Source: Ilumatobacteraceae bacterium (lineage in GTDB: Bacteria > Actinomycetota > Acidimicrobiia > Acidimicrobiales > Ilumatobacteraceae). Taken from it: 6,291 nucleotides of DNA. Shown one piece after another: positions 6,024 to 6,291 of this stretch (position 1 is the first letter of the stretch; each line of letters opens with the position of its first letter). The notes below the pieces were generated by a model, which worked only from the letters and a program-made list of their open reading frames with translations, had not been told where the DNA came from and did not search any database. The translations under genes and the position numbers were made by a program. Location: contig JAENVT010000479.1 of assembly GCA_016650435.1 (NCBI GenBank), forward strand, positions 1 through 6,291, in the 5' to 3' direction.

Positions 6024-6084
6024 CGTTTGCCGCCGACTTCGTCAGCCTCCTTTCGAGGGGGAGGCGACGAAGCGGCGGCAAATG
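6024..6084. terminator. Long bulged hairpin between convergent genes, probable bidirectional terminator
   Basis: The left arm 6026-6050 (from TTTGCCGCC to GCCTCC) pairs with the right arm 6060-6082 (from GGAGGC to GGCGGCAAA) over 23 base pairs. The only breaks are two unpaired A residues, at 6036 and 6044. The loop is TTTCGAGGG, and one G-T and one C-G pair can extend the base to 6024-6084. It lies between the ends of the convergent GlgX-like and stress-protein genes. No U-run follows on either strand, which is common in high-GC actinobacteria. A processed RNA structure is an alternative. Confidence 0.6.
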
Positions 6085-6100
6085 ACGGGTCGGGATTGGT

Positions 6101-6121
6101 ACCCGCCTAGCACCCGCCTAG
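6101..6121. repeat. Ten-base direct repeat overlapping the stress-protein stop
   Basis: ACCCGCCTAG is present at 6101-6110 and again at 6112-6121 with one base between. The second copy contains the TAG stop of the minus-strand gene (6120-6118). This looks like a small local duplication. Confidence 0.6.
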
Positions 6122-6291
6122 GCGTCCGGCTCGCGGATGATGACTACCGAGCAATTCGCATGCTGGGCCACGGTATGACTCACCGAGCCGAGCAGCGACG
6201 ATCTCAGCGCGCCTGTTCGTCATAGCGACATGCTGGTCCCAACCTGTCGCATTCGAAAGAAGCTGAGGGTCCTCAGGTAGCGGGACCTTGG
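6118..6291 (-). pseudogene. Universal stress protein (USP family), 3' part, apparently frameshifted and cut by window edge
   Basis: Reading the minus strand from 6219 to the TAG at 6120-6118 gives 33 residues: RTGALRSSLLGSVSH, then a continuation ending CSVVIIREPDA. The G-A-L-x-S-x-L-L-G-S-V-S-x-x-V-x-x-H-x-x-C-x-V-V-I-I-R pattern is the ATP-binding C-terminus of the universal stress protein family, cytoplasmic proteins that respond to hypoxia or other stress. Directly upstream, the same frame meets a TGA at 6222-6220, where VVGSR-like residues should stand. A different frame stays open from about 6212 to the right edge and contains PQLLSNATGWDQHV, which could be the preceding helix and strand. 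This suggests a one-base frameshift near 6212-6223, in nature or by assembly error at a contig end. The C-terminal identification is firm. The state of the gene is less sure because the N-terminal two thirds are outside the window. Confidence 0.65.

Noticed and set aside
5812..6081. Minus-strand open frame across the GlgX-like end and the hairpin
   Set aside because: It has no family resemblance, runs through the hairpin arms and the end of a real gene, and has no plausible ribosome binding site that I could see.
6224..6240. Plus-strand reading SDMLVP next to the broken USP gene, as a hint of a local inversion
   Set aside because: The match to the USP strand motif is only about five residues and no inversion boundaries can be seen, so coincidence is more likely.
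6263..6276. Palindrome CTGAGG-GT-CCTCAG near the right edge
   Set aside because: It lies inside the putative USP coding region, is short, and has no neighbouring promoter or second copy in the window.

Overview
The window is about 6.3 kb of GC-rich DNA, densely coding with short intergenic gaps and frequent GTG/TTG starts. This fits a high-GC actinobacterium. The gene set (CoxD/CoxE-type maturation pair, split XdhC pair, compact GlgX-like enzyme, universal stress protein) would suit Acidimicrobiia or a relative, but that placement is inference. The window edges cut two genes.

Layout. Positions 1-89 (minus) hold the first 29 codons of a MobA/MocA-like nucleotidyltransferase. A 308-bp divergent intergenic region follows (90-397), with a structured leader. 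Then comes a secreted NlpC/P60 cell-wall peptidase (398-1033, plus). Converging on it is a tight minus-strand operon that starts at 4279. Its transcription order is a MoxR/CoxD-type AAA+ ATPase (3344-4279), a CoxE-type VWA protein (2202-3347), a small XdhC/CoxI N-domain protein (1885-2202), and an XdhC protein with a Rossmann domain (1053-1859). The first three genes are joined by overlaps of 4 bp and 1 bp. The two xdhC-type genes are separated by a degenerate heptanucleotide repeat. Divergent from the operon, across only 36 bp, is a GlgX-like glycogen debranching enzyme of GH13 (4316-5917, plus). After a 200-bp gap with a DosR-like box and a long hairpin, the window ends in the 3' part of a universal stress protein gene on the minus strand, which appears frameshifted (6118-6291).

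How the genes work together. CoxD (ATPase), CoxE (VWA), XdhC/CoxF-type and MobA/MocA-type proteins are the accessory set for maturation and cofactor insertion of molybdenum hydroxylases such as CO dehydrogenase or xanthine dehydrogenase. Four such proteins in one window make this a maturation locus. No catalytic large, medium or small subunit lies inside the window, so the client enzyme is unknown. The NlpC/P60 gene and the GlgX-like gene look like neighbours rather than partners.

I found no CRISPR array, tRNA, rRNA, transposase or phage gene. The points most worth a second look are the split and diverged XdhC pair with a 7-bp repeat at its junction, the DosR-like box followed by a promoter-like spacing and a 57-nt hairpin (possible small RNA), and the broken stress-protein gene. 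I do not see convincing evidence for a wholly new system.
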